Shown: in pieces, positions 1 through 8,428 of the stretch
How positions within the stretch are numbered: the first letter of the stretch is position 1
Layout: every line of letters begins with the position of its first letter
From: Streptomyces flavidovirens DSM 40150
GTDB lineage: Bacteria; Actinomycetota; Actinomycetes; Streptomycetales; Streptomycetaceae
DNA: 64,000 bases
Direction of reading: 5' to 3'
Assembly: GCF_000429085.1 (NCBI RefSeq)
Contig: NZ_AUBE01000006.1
Location: 248,001-312,000, forward strand
The notes under the pieces: model-generated
Told to the model about the DNA's origin: nothing
The model's input: only the letters and a program-made list of their open reading frames with translations
Databases searched by the model: none
Translations under genes and position numbers: made by a program

Positions 1-139
1 CGCCCACACCCATGTTGACCACGATCTTGACGAGACCGGGGATCTGCATGACGTTCTCGTATGAGAACTCTTCACGCAGCTTGCCCGCGATCTCCTCGCG
101 GTAGCGCAGCTTGAGGCGCGGTGCGGTGGTGGTAGTCAT
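1..139 (-). CDS. rplE: 50S ribosomal protein L5 (N-terminal part, cut by window edge)
   Basis: Only the first 46 codons are present; the gene runs off the left edge. The visible N-terminus ([17 protein letters not shown], then an [16 protein letters not shown] stretch) is the actinobacterial L5 start. L5 binds 5S rRNA in the central protuberance of the large subunit. Its ATG overlaps the rplX stop codon (ATGA), so the two are translationally coupled in the spc operon. Confidence 0.93.
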   Translation of the reverse strand, partial: MTTTTAPRLKLRYREEIAGKLREEFSYENVMQIPGLVKIVVNMGVG

Positions 140-462
140 CAGATGTCCTCACCAGTCCGCTTGGCAACGCGGATCTTGTTGCCCTCGTCGTCAAAGCGGT
201 AGCCGACGCGGGTAACGACCTTCTTGCCGTCCTTCTCAACAACCAGCTGCACGTTGCTGACGTGGACCGGAGCCTCGGTCGTCACAATGCCACCGGTCTG
301 CGAACCGCGAGCGGTCTGGCCGGCCTTGGTGTGCTTCTTGACCCGGTTGACACCCTCGACGAGGACGCGGTTCTCGCGGGGGAAGGCCACGATGACCTTG
401 CCCTGCTTGCCCTTGTCCTTACCGGTGATGACCTGAACCAGGTCGCCCTTCTTGATCTTCAT
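139..462 (-). CDS. rplX: 50S ribosomal protein L24
   Basis: 107 residues, normal for actinobacterial L24. The N-terminal KOW motif is clear ([20 protein letters not shown]), followed by the [13 protein letters not shown] strand. L24 is an assembly initiator that binds the 5' end of 23S rRNA. It follows rplN by two bases and overlaps rplE by ATGA, the usual spc operon order L14-L24-L5. Confidence 0.97.
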   Translation of the reverse strand: MKIKKGDLVQVITGKDKGKQGKVIVAFPRENRVLVEGVNRVKKHTKAGQTARGSQTGGIVTTEAPVHVSNVQLVVEKDGKKVVTRVGYRFDDEGNKIRVAKRTGEDI

Positions 463-464
463 GC

Positions 465-833
465 TTACAGCACCTCCGGCGCGAGCGAGATGATCTTCAT
501 GAACTTCTTCTCGCGCAGCTCACGGCCCACCGGGCCGAAGATACGGGTGCCACGAGGGTCGCCGTCGTTCTTGAGAATGACAGCGGCGTTCTCGTCGAAG
601 CGGATGTACGAGCCGTCCTGGCGGCGGCGCTCCTTGACGGTGCGAACGATGACAGCCTTGACGACGTCACCCTTCTTCACGTTGCCGCCGGGGATCGCGT
701 CCTTGACGGTGGCGACGATGACGTCGCCGATGCCCGCGTAGCGGCGACCCGAGCCACCGAGAACACGGATGGTGAGAATTTCCTTCGCACCCGTGTTGTC
801 GGCGACACGCAGTCGCGACTCCTGCTGGATCAC
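465..833 (-). CDS. rplN: 50S ribosomal protein L14
   Basis: 122 residues, starting at GTG ([19 protein letters not shown]) and ending in IISLAPEVL, the full family length. L14 lies at the subunit interface and contacts 16S rRNA. The start is supported by AGGAGA about six bases upstream. It is the first gene of the spc group; a 97-base gap with two hairpins separates it from rpsQ, so the S10 and spc units may be partly separated here. Confidence 0.97.
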   Translation of the reverse strand: MIQQESRLRVADNTGAKEILTIRVLGGSGRRYAGIGDVIVATVKDAIPGGNVKKGDVVKAVIVRTVKERRRQDGSYIRFDENAAVILKNDGDPRGTRIFGPVGRELREKKFMKIISLAPEVL

Positions 834-861
834 GTCTATCTCCTGATCGTCTGCCGGTTCC

Positions 862-926
862 CGGCAGGGGCACCTGGGTGCCCCTGCCGAGCCTGGCGGA
901 ACTGCCCTGAGGGAAACCCCTCAGGG
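862..926 (-). terminator. Paired hairpins at the S10/spc operon boundary
   Basis: Two stem-loops fill the rpsQ-rplN gap. One has 12-bp arms CGGCAGGGGCAC (862-873) and 878-889. The other has 9-bp arms CCCTGAGGG (905-913) and CCCTCAGGG (918-926), directly after the rpsQ stop. They fall where E. coli splits its S10 and spc operons. I infer a partial terminator or processing site rather than a full stop, because rplN has no obvious promoter of its own in the gap. Confidence 0.5.
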
Positions 927-930
927 GTTT

Positions 931-1215
931 TTACTTGGCCTTCTCGAGGATCTCGACGATGCGCCAGCGCTTGCTCGCCGACAGCGGACGCGTCTCCATG
1001 ATGAGGACGCGGTCGCCGACGCCTGCGGCGTTGGACTCGTCGTGAGCCTTGAGCTTGTTCGTACGGCGGATGACCTTGCCGTACAGGGCGTGCTTGACGC
1101 GATCCTCGACAGCGACGACGACGGTCTTGTCCATCTTGTCGCTGACGACGAGACCCTCACGGGTCTTGCGGAATCCGCGCTGCTCAGTCGTCTCAGTCAC
1201 ATTCTTCTCGCTCAT
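931..1215 (-). CDS. rpsQ: 30S ribosomal protein S17
   Basis: 94 residues. The core ([40 protein letters not shown]) is the S17 OB-fold that binds the 5' domain of 16S rRNA. The N-terminal [12 protein letters not shown] extension is usual in streptomycetes. Its ATG overlaps the rpmC stop (ATGA), so the two are coupled. It is the last gene of the S10 group. Confidence 0.97.
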   Translation of the reverse strand: MSEKNVTETTEQRGFRKTREGLVVSDKMDKTVVVAVEDRVKHALYGKVIRRTNKLKAHDESNAAGVGDRVLIMETRPLSASKRWRIVEILEKAK

Positions 1216-1439
1216 CAGGCGCTCTCCACCGTCTCGATGCCCAGCTCGCGCTCGCGCATCAGGGTGTAGATCCGGGCGATGTCCTTACGGACGGACTTGA
1301 GCCGGCCGTGGTTCTCGAGCTGTCCGGTCGCCGCCTGGAAGCGGAGGTTGAACAGTTCTTCCTTGGCCTCACGGAGCTTCGCGACGAGGTCCTCGTCGTT
1401 GAGCTCGCGCAGCTCGGTCGCCTTGGTACCGGCCGCCAT
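1215..1439 (-). CDS. rpmC: 50S ribosomal protein L29
   Basis: 74 residues of two-helix L29 ([20 protein letters not shown], then [19 protein letters not shown]), located at the polypeptide exit tunnel. I chose the ATG overlapping the rplP stop (ATGA). A GTG one codon upstream would add a single residue. The spacing implies translational coupling with rplP and rpsQ. Confidence 0.95.
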   Translation of the reverse strand: MAAGTKATELRELNDEDLVAKLREAKEELFNLRFQAATGQLENHGRLKSVRKDIARIYTLMRERELGIETVESA

Positions 1440-1858
1440 CACGACTCACCTGCCTCGCGCCGAACAATCCGGCACTTCATCGGAAGCTTGTGAGCAGCGC
1501 GGGTGAGCGCCTCACGAGCAATCTTCTCGTTCGGGTAGGACAGCTCGAACATGACCCGGCCCGGGTGCACGTTCGCGATCCACCACTCGGGAGAACCCTT
1601 ACCGGAACCCATGCGGGTCTCGGCGGGCTTCTTCGTCAGCGGACGGTCCGGGTAGATGTTGATCCAGACCTTGCCGCCACGCTTGATGTGGCGGGTCATC
1701 GCGATACGAGCAGCCTCGATCTGGCGGTTCGTCACGTAGGCCGGGGTCAGCGCCTGGATGCCGTACTCGCCGAATGCGACCTCAGTGCCACCCTTCGCCA
1801 TACCGCGGCGCTTGGGGTGGTGCTGCTTGCGGTGCTTGACCCTACGAGGGATCAGCAT
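1439..1858 (-). CDS. rplP: 50S ribosomal protein L16
   Basis: 139 residues, from [19 protein letters not shown] to [14 protein letters not shown], full L16 length. L16 organises the tRNA acceptor-arm site near the peptidyl-transferase centre. The conserved [12 protein letters not shown] loop and the basic N-terminus are intact. It lies five bases after rpsC and overlaps rpmC. Confidence 0.97.
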   Translation of the reverse strand: MLIPRRVKHRKQHHPKRRGMAKGGTEVAFGEYGIQALTPAYVTNRQIEAARIAMTRHIKRGGKVWINIYPDRPLTKKPAETRMGSGKGSPEWWIANVHPGRVMFELSYPNEKIAREALTRAAHKLPMKCRIVRREAGES

Positions 1859-1863
1859 TTCGG

Positions 1864-2709
1864 TCAGGCCTCCGTTCCGGTGCTCTCAGCCGGAGCAGCG
1901 GCGGCGGGAGCGTCGGCCTTGGGGGCCTCTGCTGCCGGTGCGCCCTGCTGCGGCTTGCGGCCGCGGCCGCCACGCTCGCCACCACGACCGCCACGGCCAC
2001 CGGCCGGACGGTCGGCCGCGCCGCCACCACGGGCCGGGCGGTTACCCGCACGGGCCGCGGCGTTCTCGGCACGGACCTCGGCGATGTTCTTGACGTCGCC
2101 CTTGTAGATCCAGACCTTCACGCCGATGCGGCCGAAGGTCGTCTTGGCCTCGAAGAAGCCGTAGTCCACGTTCGCGCGCAGCGTGTGCAGCGGCACACGG
2201 CCCTCGCGGTAGAACTCGGACCGGGACATCTCGGCGCCGCCGAGACGGCCACCACACTGGATCTTGATGCCCTTGGCGCCGGCCTTCATCGTGCCCTGCA
2301 TGCTCTTACGCATGGCGCGACGGAAGGAGACGCGGGAGGAGAGCTGCTCGGCAACGGCCTGAGCAACCAGCTGAGCGTCCATCTCGGGGTTCTTGACCTC
2401 GAGGATGTTCAGCTGGACCTGCTTGCCCGTGAGCTTCTCGAGGTCACCGCGGATGCGGTCGGCCTCGGCGCCACGGCGGCCGATGACGATGCCCGGACGA
2501 GCGGTGTGGATGTCCACACGCACGCGGTCACGGGTGCGCTCGATCTCAACCTTCGAGATGCCGGCGCGCTCCATGCCGGACGTCATCATCCTGCGGATGG
2601 CGACGTCTTCCTTGACGTAGTCCTTGTACAGCTTGTCGGCGTACCAACGGGACTTGAAGTCCGTGGTGATGCCGAGCCGGAACCCGTGCGGGTTTACCTT
2701 CTGGCCCAT
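1864..2709 (-). CDS. rpsC: 30S ribosomal protein S3
   Basis: 281 residues. The N-terminal KH domain contains the GXXG-type stretch ([15 protein letters not shown], about residues 73-87), and the C-terminal S3 domain follows. S3 lines the mRNA entry channel. The last 70 or so residues form a Gly/Arg/Ala/Pro-rich tail, typical of streptomycete S3 and longer than in E. coli. The start overlaps the rplV stop by one base (TAATG). Confidence 0.97.
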   Translation of the reverse strand: MGQKVNPHGFRLGITTDFKSRWYADKLYKDYVKEDVAIRRMMTSGMERAGISKVEIERTRDRVRVDIHTARPGIVIGRRGAEADRIRGDLEKLTGKQVQLNILEVKNPEMDAQLVAQAVAEQLSSRVSFRRAMRKSMQGTMKAGAKGIKIQCGGRLGGAEMSRSEFYREGRVPLHTLRANVDYGFFEAKTTFGRIGVKVWIYKGDVKNIAEVRAENAAARAGNRPARGGGAADRPAGGRGGRGGERGGRGRKPQQGAPAAEAPKADAPAAAAPAESTGTEA

Positions 2710-3056
2710 TACCGGGAACCTTCCTTGCTGCTGACGACCACGGTGATGTGGCTGGTCCGCTTGCGGATCCGGTAGGCACGGCCCTGAGCGCGCGGACGGA
2801 ACCGCTTCAGGGTCGGGCCCTCGTCGACGTACGCCTCGCTGATGACCAGCGAGGAGGCGTCCGTGTGGTCGTAGTTGTGCGCGGCGTTGGCAATGGCGCT
2901 GTCAAGCACCTTGCCGACCGGCACGCTGGCGGCCTGCGGGGCGAAACGCAGGACCGCCTGGGCCTCCGTGGCATCCATGCCACGGATAAGGTCCACCACG
3001 CGGCGGGCCTTCATGGGCGTGACGCGGATGTACCGCGCCTGGGCCCTGGCTTCCAT
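2709..3056 (-). CDS. rplV: 50S ribosomal protein L22
   Basis: 115 residues beginning [20 protein letters not shown]. In-frame ATG codons upstream (3086, 3080) would add [10 protein letters not shown], but GAAGGGA lies six bases before the 3056 ATG and family members begin here, so I use 3056. L22 reaches into the exit tunnel and its beta-hairpin tip affects macrolide binding. It lies between rpsS and rpsC. Confidence 0.93.
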   Translation of the reverse strand: MEARAQARYIRVTPMKARRVVDLIRGMDATEAQAVLRFAPQAASVPVGKVLDSAIANAAHNYDHTDASSLVISEAYVDEGPTLKRFRPRAQGRAYRIRKRTSHITVVVSSKEGSR

Positions 3057-3097
3057 GGTTGTCCCTTCGGTGTCGTTCATAGTCATCGCACCCCGCC

Positions 3098-3379
3098 TTA
3101 GCGGCGCTTCGACTTGCGGTCGTCCTTGACGTGGCCGCGGAAGGTGCGGGTCGGCGCAAACTCGCCGAGCTTGTGGCCGACCATCGACTCGGTGACGAAC
3201 ACCGGGACGTGAATCTTGCCGTTGTGCACCGCGATCGTGTGACCCAGCATGCTGGGAATGATCATCGAGCGCCGGGACCAGGTCTTGATGACGTTCTTGG
3301 TGCCTGCCTCGTTCTGTACGTCCACCTTCTTGATGAGGTGTCCGTCGACGAAGGGCCCCTTCTTGAGACTGCGCGGCAT
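3098..3379 (-). CDS. rpsS: 30S ribosomal protein S19
   Basis: 93 residues ([20 protein letters not shown] to [11 protein letters not shown]), normal length. S19 binds 16S rRNA in the small-subunit head with S13. The conserved [23 protein letters not shown] segment is intact. It lies 12 bases after rplB. Confidence 0.97.
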   Translation of the reverse strand: MPRSLKKGPFVDGHLIKKVDVQNEAGTKNVIKTWSRRSMIIPSMLGHTIAVHNGKIHVPVFVTESMVGHKLGEFAPTRTFRGHVKDDRKSKRR

Positions 3380-3391
3380 CTAAACCCGCTC

Positions 3392-4228
3392 CTAGCGCTT
3401 CTTGTTCGTCTTGCGGCGGCGGACGATGTACTTGCTCGATGCCTTCTTCGGCGAGCGAGTACGACCCTCCTTCTGACCCCACGGGCTGACCGGGTGGCGA
3501 CCACCGGAAGTCTTGCCCTCACCACCACCGTGCGGGTGGTCAACCGGGTTCATCGCGACACCGCGGACGGTCGGGCGTACGCCCTTCCAGCGCATACGGC
3601 CGGCCTTGCCCCAGTTGATGTTCGACTGCTCGGCGTTGCCGACCTCGCCAATCGTGGCGCGGCAGCGGGCGTCGACCAGGCGGATTTCACCGGACGGCAT
3701 ACGAAGGTGGGCCATCGTGCCCTCCTTCGCCAGCAGCTGCACGGAGGCACCCGCGGAACGGGCGAACTTCGCGCCGCCGCCGGGCCGCAGCTCGATGGCG
3801 TGGATGGTCGTACCGACCGGGATGTTGCGCAGCGCCAGGTTGTTGCCGGGCTTGATGTCGGCGCCAGGGCCGTTCTCAATCCGGTCACCCTGCGACAGGC
3901 CACGCGGTGCGATGATGTAGCGCTTCTCGCCGTCTGCGTAGTGCAGCAGCGCGATGCGCGCGGTGCGGTTCGGGTCGTACTCGATGTGCGCGACCTTCGC
4001 CGGCACGCCGTCCTTGTCGTGACGACGGAAGTCGATCACGCGGTAGGCGCGCTTGTGTCCGCCACCCTGGTGGCGAACGGTGATCCGACCGGCGTTGTTA
4101 CGGCCGCCCTTGCTGTGCAGGGGGCGGACCAGCGACTTCTCCGGCGTGGACCGCGTGATCTCGACAAAGTCGGCTACGGAGGAGCCACGGCGGCCCGGCG
4201 TAGTCGGCTTGTACTTGCGGATTCCCAT
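3392..4228 (-). CDS. rplB: 50S ribosomal protein L2
   Basis: 278 residues. It has the N-terminal OB-like and central SH3-like rRNA-binding domains. The conserved histidine loop, [17 protein letters not shown], linked to peptidyl-transferase assembly, is complete. It begins [17 protein letters not shown], standard for actinobacteria. A 39-base gap follows rplW. Confidence 0.98.
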   Translation of the reverse strand: MGIRKYKPTTPGRRGSSVADFVEITRSTPEKSLVRPLHSKGGRNNAGRITVRHQGGGHKRAYRVIDFRRHDKDGVPAKVAHIEYDPNRTARIALLHYADGEKRYIIAPRGLSQGDRIENGPGADIKPGNNLALRNIPVGTTIHAIELRPGGGAKFARSAGASVQLLAKEGTMAHLRMPSGEIRLVDARCRATIGEVGNAEQSNINWGKAGRMRWKGVRPTVRGVAMNPVDHPHGGGEGKTSGGRHPVSPWGQKEGRTRSPKKASSKYIVRRRKTNKKR

Positions 4229-4267
4229 TTCTCAGTCCTCGTCCGATTCCGGACGACTCGACCTCCG

Positions 4268-4591
4268 TCAGGAGGTCGGGCCGCCGAAGATGTCGATACG
4301 GTCGCCCTCGGCGAGGGTCACGATGGCGCGCTTGGTGTCGGCGCGCTTGCCGAAGCCGGTCTTGGTGCGCTTGCGCTTACCCTGCCGGTTGATCGTGTTG
4401 ACCCCGGTGACCTTGACCCCGAAGACCGCCTGAACGGCCTGCTTGATCTGCGTCTTGTTGGAGCCGGGCGCGACGATGAACGTGTACTTGTTCTCGTCGA
4501 GCAGCGCGTAGCTCTTCTCGGAAACAACCGGCTTGACGAGGACGTCGCGCGGGTCCGTGAAGGTCTTGCTGGTTACGGTCGTCTCAGCCAT
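4268..4591 (-). CDS. rplW: 50S ribosomal protein L23
   Basis: 107 residues. L23 sits at the tunnel exit and docks signal recognition particle and trigger factor. The family core ([20 protein letters not shown], then [20 protein letters not shown]) is present. The ATG overlaps the rplD stop by ATGA, so expression is coupled to L4. Confidence 0.97.
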   Translation of the reverse strand: MAETTVTSKTFTDPRDVLVKPVVSEKSYALLDENKYTFIVAPGSNKTQIKQAVQAVFGVKVTGVNTINRQGKRKRTKTGFGKRADTKRAIVTLAEGDRIDIFGGPTS

Positions 4592-5244
4592 CAGACGTCG
4601 CTCCCTTCGGTCTCATCGGCCGTGGTGGGGCCAGACACGAAAGACTCGAAAGCGGCCTTGGTGAAGACCACGTCGTCGGAGACGAGCACGTCGTACGTGT
4701 TGAGCTGGCCCGGCTCCAGGAGGTGCACCTGGGGCAGGTTGCGGGCGGACAGCCACGCGGCCTCGTCCGAACGCTCGGCGACCAGGAGCACGTGCTTGCG
4801 CTCGCTGACCTTGCCCAGCAGGTTCTTCGCGGCCTTCGTGGAAACCGCACCCTCGACCACGTCGGAGACGACGTGGATGCGAGCGTTGCGGGCCCGGTCG
4901 GTGAGGGCGCCACGCAGAGCGGCGGCCTTCATCTTCTTGGGCGTGCGCTGCGAGTAGTCACGCGGCTGCGGGCCGTGGACGACGCCACCACCGGCGAACT
5001 GCGGGGCGCGGGTCGAACCCTGACGGGCGCGGCCGGTGCCCTTCTGGCGGTACGGCTTCTTGCCGCCACCACGGACTTCGCCGCGACGCTTGGTCTTGTG
5101 CGTGCCCTGGCGGGCAGCGGCCAGCTGTGCGACAACGACCTGGTGGATCAGCGGGATGCTGACCTTGGCGTCGAAGATCTCCGCGGGGAGTTCGACGGTC
5201 CCGGCCTTGTCGCCTGCCGGCGTAAGGATGTCAATGGTGCTCAT
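4591..5244 (-). CDS. rplD: 50S ribosomal protein L4
   Basis: 217 residues starting [29 protein letters not shown] directly precedes this ATG; the frame stays open further upstream into rplC but lacks family similarity there. The basic tunnel loop ([20 protein letters not shown]) is intact. L4 is the autoregulator of the S10 operon in E. coli; whether it acts on the long leader here is unknown. Confidence 0.95.
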   Translation of the reverse strand: MSTIDILTPAGDKAGTVELPAEIFDAKVSIPLIHQVVVAQLAAARQGTHKTKRRGEVRGGGKKPYRQKGTGRARQGSTRAPQFAGGGVVHGPQPRDYSQRTPKKMKAAALRGALTDRARNARIHVVSDVVEGAVSTKAAKNLLGKVSERKHVLLVAERSDEAAWLSARNLPQVHLLEPGQLNTYDVLVSDDVVFTKAAFESFVSGPTTADETEGSDV

Positions 5245-5251
5245 CGGTTCC

Positions 5252-5896
5252 TCAAACCCCCTTGGCCGCGGTGCGGACCAGGACGAGGCCACCGTTGGGG
5301 CCGGGAACGGCGCCCTTGATGAGCAGCAGACCCTTCTCGGCGTCAACGGCGTGGACGGTCAGGTTCTGGGTGGTGACCCGCTCGTTGCCCATACGACCCG
5401 CCATGCGCATGCCCTTGAAGACACGGCCGGGGGTGGCACAGCCACCGATGGAACCAGGCTTGCGGTGCACGCGGTGGGCACCGTGCGAAGCCTTGCCACC
5501 GGCGAAGTTGTGACGCTTCATGACACCGGCGAAGCCCTTGCCCTTGCTCTTGCCCGTGACGTCAACCTTGACGCCGGACTCGAACACCTCGGCAGTGATC
5601 TCCTGGCCGAGCGTGTACTCGCTGGCGTCGGAGGTACGGAGCTCCACCAGGTGGCGGCGCGGGGTCACGTCGGCCTTGGCGAAGTGGCCCTTGAGGGGCT
5701 TGTTCACCTTGCGAGGGTCGATCTCGCCGAAGGCGATCTGGACCGACTCGTAGCCGTCGGAGTCATTCGTGCGGACCTGGGTCACGACATTAGGCCCGGC
5801 CTTGACGACGGTCACCGGGACAACCCGGTTGTTCTCGTCCCAGACCTGGGTCATGCCGAGCTTCTCGCCCAGGATGCCCTTAATCTGCTTAGCCAT
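5252..5896 (-). CDS. rplC: 50S ribosomal protein L3
   Basis: 214 residues ([21 protein letters not shown] onward), normal length. L3 is an assembly initiator near the peptidyl-transferase centre. The conserved [28 protein letters not shown] stretch holds the glutamine/histidine loop. It lies 14 bases after rpsJ and 7 before rplD. Confidence 0.97.
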   Translation of the reverse strand: MAKQIKGILGEKLGMTQVWDENNRVVPVTVVKAGPNVVTQVRTNDSDGYESVQIAFGEIDPRKVNKPLKGHFAKADVTPRRHLVELRTSDASEYTLGQEITAEVFESGVKVDVTGKSKGKGFAGVMKRHNFAGGKASHGAHRVHRKPGSIGGCATPGRVFKGMRMAGRMGNERVTTQNLTVHAVDAEKGLLLIKGAVPGPNGGLVLVRTAAKGV

Positions 5897-5910
5897 CTTT
5901 CCCGCGCCTC

Positions 5911-6219
5911 TCAGAGCTTGATCTCGATGTCAACGCCGGCCGGAAGGTCCAGGCGCATCAGCGAGTCAACGGTCTTGGGAGTGGGGTCGAGGATGTCGAT
6001 GAGGCGCTTGTGCGTGCGCATCTCGAAGTGCTCGCGAGAATCCTTGTACTTGTGCGGCGACTTGATGACGCAGTACACGTTCTTCTCTGTGGGCAGCGGC
6101 ACCGGGCCTGCGACCGACGCACCAGTGCGAGTCACCGTCTCGACGATCTTCTTCGCCGAAGAGTCGATGACCTCGTGGTCGTAGGCCTTGAGCCGGATGC
6201 GGATCTTCTGTCCCGCCAT
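5911..6219 (-). CDS. rpsJ: 30S ribosomal protein S10
   Basis: 102 residues ([19 protein letters not shown] to [11 protein letters not shown]), full length. S10 is a small-subunit head protein and, as NusE, part of transcription antitermination complexes with NusB. It is the first gene of the operon; the transcript begins about 380 bases upstream. Confidence 0.98.
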   Translation of the reverse strand: MAGQKIRIRLKAYDHEVIDSSAKKIVETVTRTGASVAGPVPLPTEKNVYCVIKSPHKYKDSREHFEMRTHKRLIDILDPTPKTVDSLMRLDLPAGVDIEIKL

Positions 6220-6289
6220 GGCTACCTAGTAGTCCTGTTCTCTCGTAACGCTCTGGGACCCGGGGGCTGTCTTTGCCAGCACTGCTCTT

Positions 6290-6380
6290 CTCCGACCCAC
6301 GCGGTCGGGCGTGTCGCATCCCCGCCAGTACGAAATCCCGAAGGTTTTCCCTGAAGCAGGGGATGCGGTCCGCGACCGCA
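6290..6380 (-). ncRNA. Structured 5' leader of the S10 operon
   Basis: The untranslated region between promoter and rpsJ contains a hairpin CCGACC-GCGUG-GGUCGG (within 6290-6316). This is followed by long-range arms GCATCCCC (6316-6323) and GGGGATGC (6359-6366), and a stem TGCGGTC/GACCGCA (6364-6370, 6374-6380) that competes with the second arm. The 27-nt block at 6290-6316 recurs with one change at 15083-15109 in the str leader. I infer a cis-regulatory RNA; the ligand is unknown. Nothing coding is credible in the rest of 6220-6762 apart from the promoter. Confidence 0.6.
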
Positions 6381-6605
6381 GGCCGGGGGCGAACACCCAC
6401 CGGGTGCCTGGTATCAGCCCCGCTGACGCTTCCCGAAAGATTCCCGTACGTCCGCCCCAGCGCTGCCCGGAGGGGCAGTTAGGGCGACGAGTACTGTGGG
6501 ACTCGCTTCCGGTCCTCCCGACGGGAGGCGCGCAGCATCGGCACTCAACCGAGCAACCCCGACAGTCTGCCATACGGGGCACAGCCCGCGCCAATCGGGC
6601 GCAAG

Positions 6606-6633
6606 AGATTACCCCGTACGTGACGAACGTCAA
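6606..6633 (-). promoter_or_regulatory. Promoter of the S10 operon
   Basis: Read on the minus strand: TTGACG (6628-6633), 16-base spacer, TAATCT (6606-6611). The match to the principal (HrdB) sigma factor consensus is very good, and with TTTGAC as the -35 the spacer is 17. Transcription would start near 6599, about 380 bases before rpsJ. Confidence 0.75.
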
Positions 6634-6762
6634 ACCCAGGGCCACACCCGGGCGCGCCGCACCCGCCCACAACCCGTACGGGTGAAGACCCCCCAAACGG
6701 CCGAGCGCGGGCCCACCTCACCCCTAGCGTCATATGCCAGGGTCAGTTCTTCGCACGAGGCG

Positions 6763-7614
6763 ATGCACCGCGTCTTCCAGGAGGATCCGGGTGTCTTCTC
6801 CCGCACCTTCCGGGCGCTCCGGCTCCCCTTCGACGACCCAGTAGCGGTAACCCTCCTCCCCACGGACCTCACCGAGTCCAGACCGCTGGAACGCCGCGTG
6901 GACACCCTGCTGCGCTTCGACACGGCGGACCCGGACAGTGGCTTCCTCCTGGCCGTCGAGGCCCAGGGCAAGAAGGACCTGGGCAAGCCCGCGAGCTGGA
7001 CGTACTACCTGGCGTATCTCTACGCGAAGTACGGCATCCCGCCGCTGCTTCTCGTCGTGTGCCAGGACAAGAACACCGCTGCCTGGGCAGCGGAACCGGT
7101 GGACATCGGCCCGCCGCAGTGGCCGGCCCTGACGATGCGCCCCCTGGTGCTGGGCCCCCACAACGTGCCCGCGATCACCGACCCCGTCACGGCCTGCCGT
7201 GACATCCCACTGGCCGCTCTCGCGGCGATTACACACGGCAAGGATCCGGACGCCGGTGCCATACTGAAGGCGCTGGCCGCAGCGCTGAAAACGGTGGACG
7301 AAGACACCGCGAGCATCTATATCGAACTCACCGAACAGGGCCTGGGCACCGCCCCGGCAGCTGACATCTGGAGGGACCTGATGGCCGTCGACCTCTCCTT
7401 CTTCCGCTCGCAGACCGCCGAGCGCCTACGCGGCGAAGGCCGGGCCGAGGGCCGGGCCGAGGACATTCTGAAGCTGCTCAGCAAGCGTGGCGTCGCAGTA
7501 CCCGACGACACCCGCGACCGCATCACCGCCTGCACCGATCCGGACACCCTCAGCGTCTGGTTCGACCGCGCCATCACCGCGACCTCGGCGGAGGAGCTTT
7601 TCACCGAAGAGTGA
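6763..7614 (+). CDS. Rpn-family PD-(D/E)XK nuclease / putative transposase-like protein
   Basis: About 283 residues. The sequence MHRVFQEDPGVFSRTFRALRLPF followed by RRVDTLLRFDT and LAVEAQGKKD gives the D...ExQ signature of recombination-promoting nucleases (Rpn/YhgA type). The C-terminus has the common GRAEGRAED hinge and a small helical tail. Family members are numerous and variable in Streptomyces, and their cellular role is unclear. The start is uncertain: homologues usually have a few residues before HEAMHR, and GTG at 6682 is an alternative. It is flanked by the divergent S10 promoter and a perfect terminator. Confidence 0.8.
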   Translation: MHRVFQEDPGVFSRTFRALRLPFDDPVAVTLLPTDLTESRPLERRVDTLLRFDTADPDSGFLLAVEAQGKKDLGKPASWTYYLAYLYAKYGIPPLLLVVCQDKNTAAWAAEPVDIGPPQWPALTMRPLVLGPHNVPAITDPVTACRDIPLAALAAITHGKDPDAGAILKALAAALKTVDEDTASIYIELTEQGLGTAPAADIWRDLMAVDLSFFRSQTAERLRGEGRAEGRAEDILKLLSKRGVAVPDDTRDRITACTDPDTLSVWFDRAITATSAEELFTEE

Positions 7615-7632
7615 CGGCTTCCGAAACAGATC

Positions 7633-7667
7633 GAGCCCCTGACCCGCATGCTGCGGGTCAGGGGCTC
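7633..7667 (+). terminator. Perfect 16-bp terminator hairpin
   Basis: Arms GAGCCCCTGACCCGCA (7633-7648) and its exact complement (7652-7667) around a TGC loop, 19 bases after the Rpn-type gene. There is no U-tract, which is common in streptomycetes. It could also serve the convergent gene ending at 7731. Confidence 0.8.
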
Positions 7668-7730
7668 GGTCGTCCGAGTCAGCCGCAGGAGCCTGAGCCA
7701 GATCACGGGCGGTCTGTGCGCCGGGAGTGT

Positions 7731-8255
7731 TCAGAGACGCTTTCCCGCGCGACGGCGTCGCCTCGCGGCCACGAGGCCGACGGTCAGGGCTGCCGCGGCG
7801 GCCGTGAGGCCGAGGCCCAGGGCGGTCTCGGCCGTGCTGGTGTCGCTTTCCATGGTGCCGCCCGCGCCGCCCCTGACCCCGAGGCTCGGGGACGCGGTGG
7901 GCTGAACGGGTGTGGCGGTGACGGTGGGGGGCACGGCCGTGGGTGGCGTGGGCGACGGCGAGGCCGTGGCCGTCGTCGTGGTGGTGACGGTGACCGCCGG
8001 CCTCGGCACGGCCGTCGCCGTGCCGATCTCACCTCTGCTGGGCAGCGCCTCGCACGCGATCTGGTCGTCCTCCCCCGGGTCCTCGTCCAGCCCGTGCGGG
8101 TCGCTCGGATCCCGCTCGAACTCCGCCTGCGCCTCCTCCTGGTAGGTGAAGTCACTGCAGTCGAGGTCGCCGGGCTGCGCGTACGAAACGCCGGACAGCG
8201 GTACGGAGGCGGCGGCGGCCAGTACCACGGCTGCCGCGGCAGTACGAAGGTTCAT
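7731..8255 (-). CDS. Secreted Excalibur-domain protein with C-terminal membrane anchor
   Basis: 174 residues. It has a signal peptide ([22 protein letters not shown], probable cut after SYA). An Excalibur calcium-binding motif follows (LDCSDF, then [13 protein letters not shown]). Next is a Thr/Pro-rich wall-spanning stretch, then a hydrophobic helix and an RRRRRAGKR tail. The layout resembles a sortase substrate, but there is no LPXTG; the segment before the helix reads [12 protein letters not shown] chose the ATG at 8255 because it directly precedes the signal peptide; an upstream in-frame start would add 12 residues. Role unknown, probably at the cell wall. Confidence 0.8.
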   Translation of the reverse strand: MNLRTAAAAVVLAAAASVPLSGVSYAQPGDLDCSDFTYQEEAQAEFERDPSDPHGLDEDPGEDDQIACEALPSRGEIGTATAVPRPAVTVTTTTTATASPSPTPPTAVPPTVTATPVQPTASPSLGVRGGAGGTMESDTSTAETALGLGLTAAAAALTVGLVAARRRRRAGKRL

Positions 8256-8428
8256 TTTTCGAACGTAAGCAGGACGATCTTTCCCTGCCACTCGACCGTG
8301 GCAACGGTGTCACCCGCTCACGGCAAACCCGGACGCCCCGCCGGGCAACCCGGACGCCCCCGCACACGTCTAGTCCAGCGCGGCCCGGCCACGGGGGGCG
8401 GGCCGCGCCATTTCGGTGAGCGACGGGG

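Noticed and set aside
6226..6696. A possible minus-strand gene over the S10 leader
   Set aside because: No ribosome site or family similarity, and the segment contains the operon promoter and structured leader.
6763..7614. Active transposon
   Set aside because: The Rpn-type protein is transposase-related by name, but no inverted terminal repeats or target duplication flank it.
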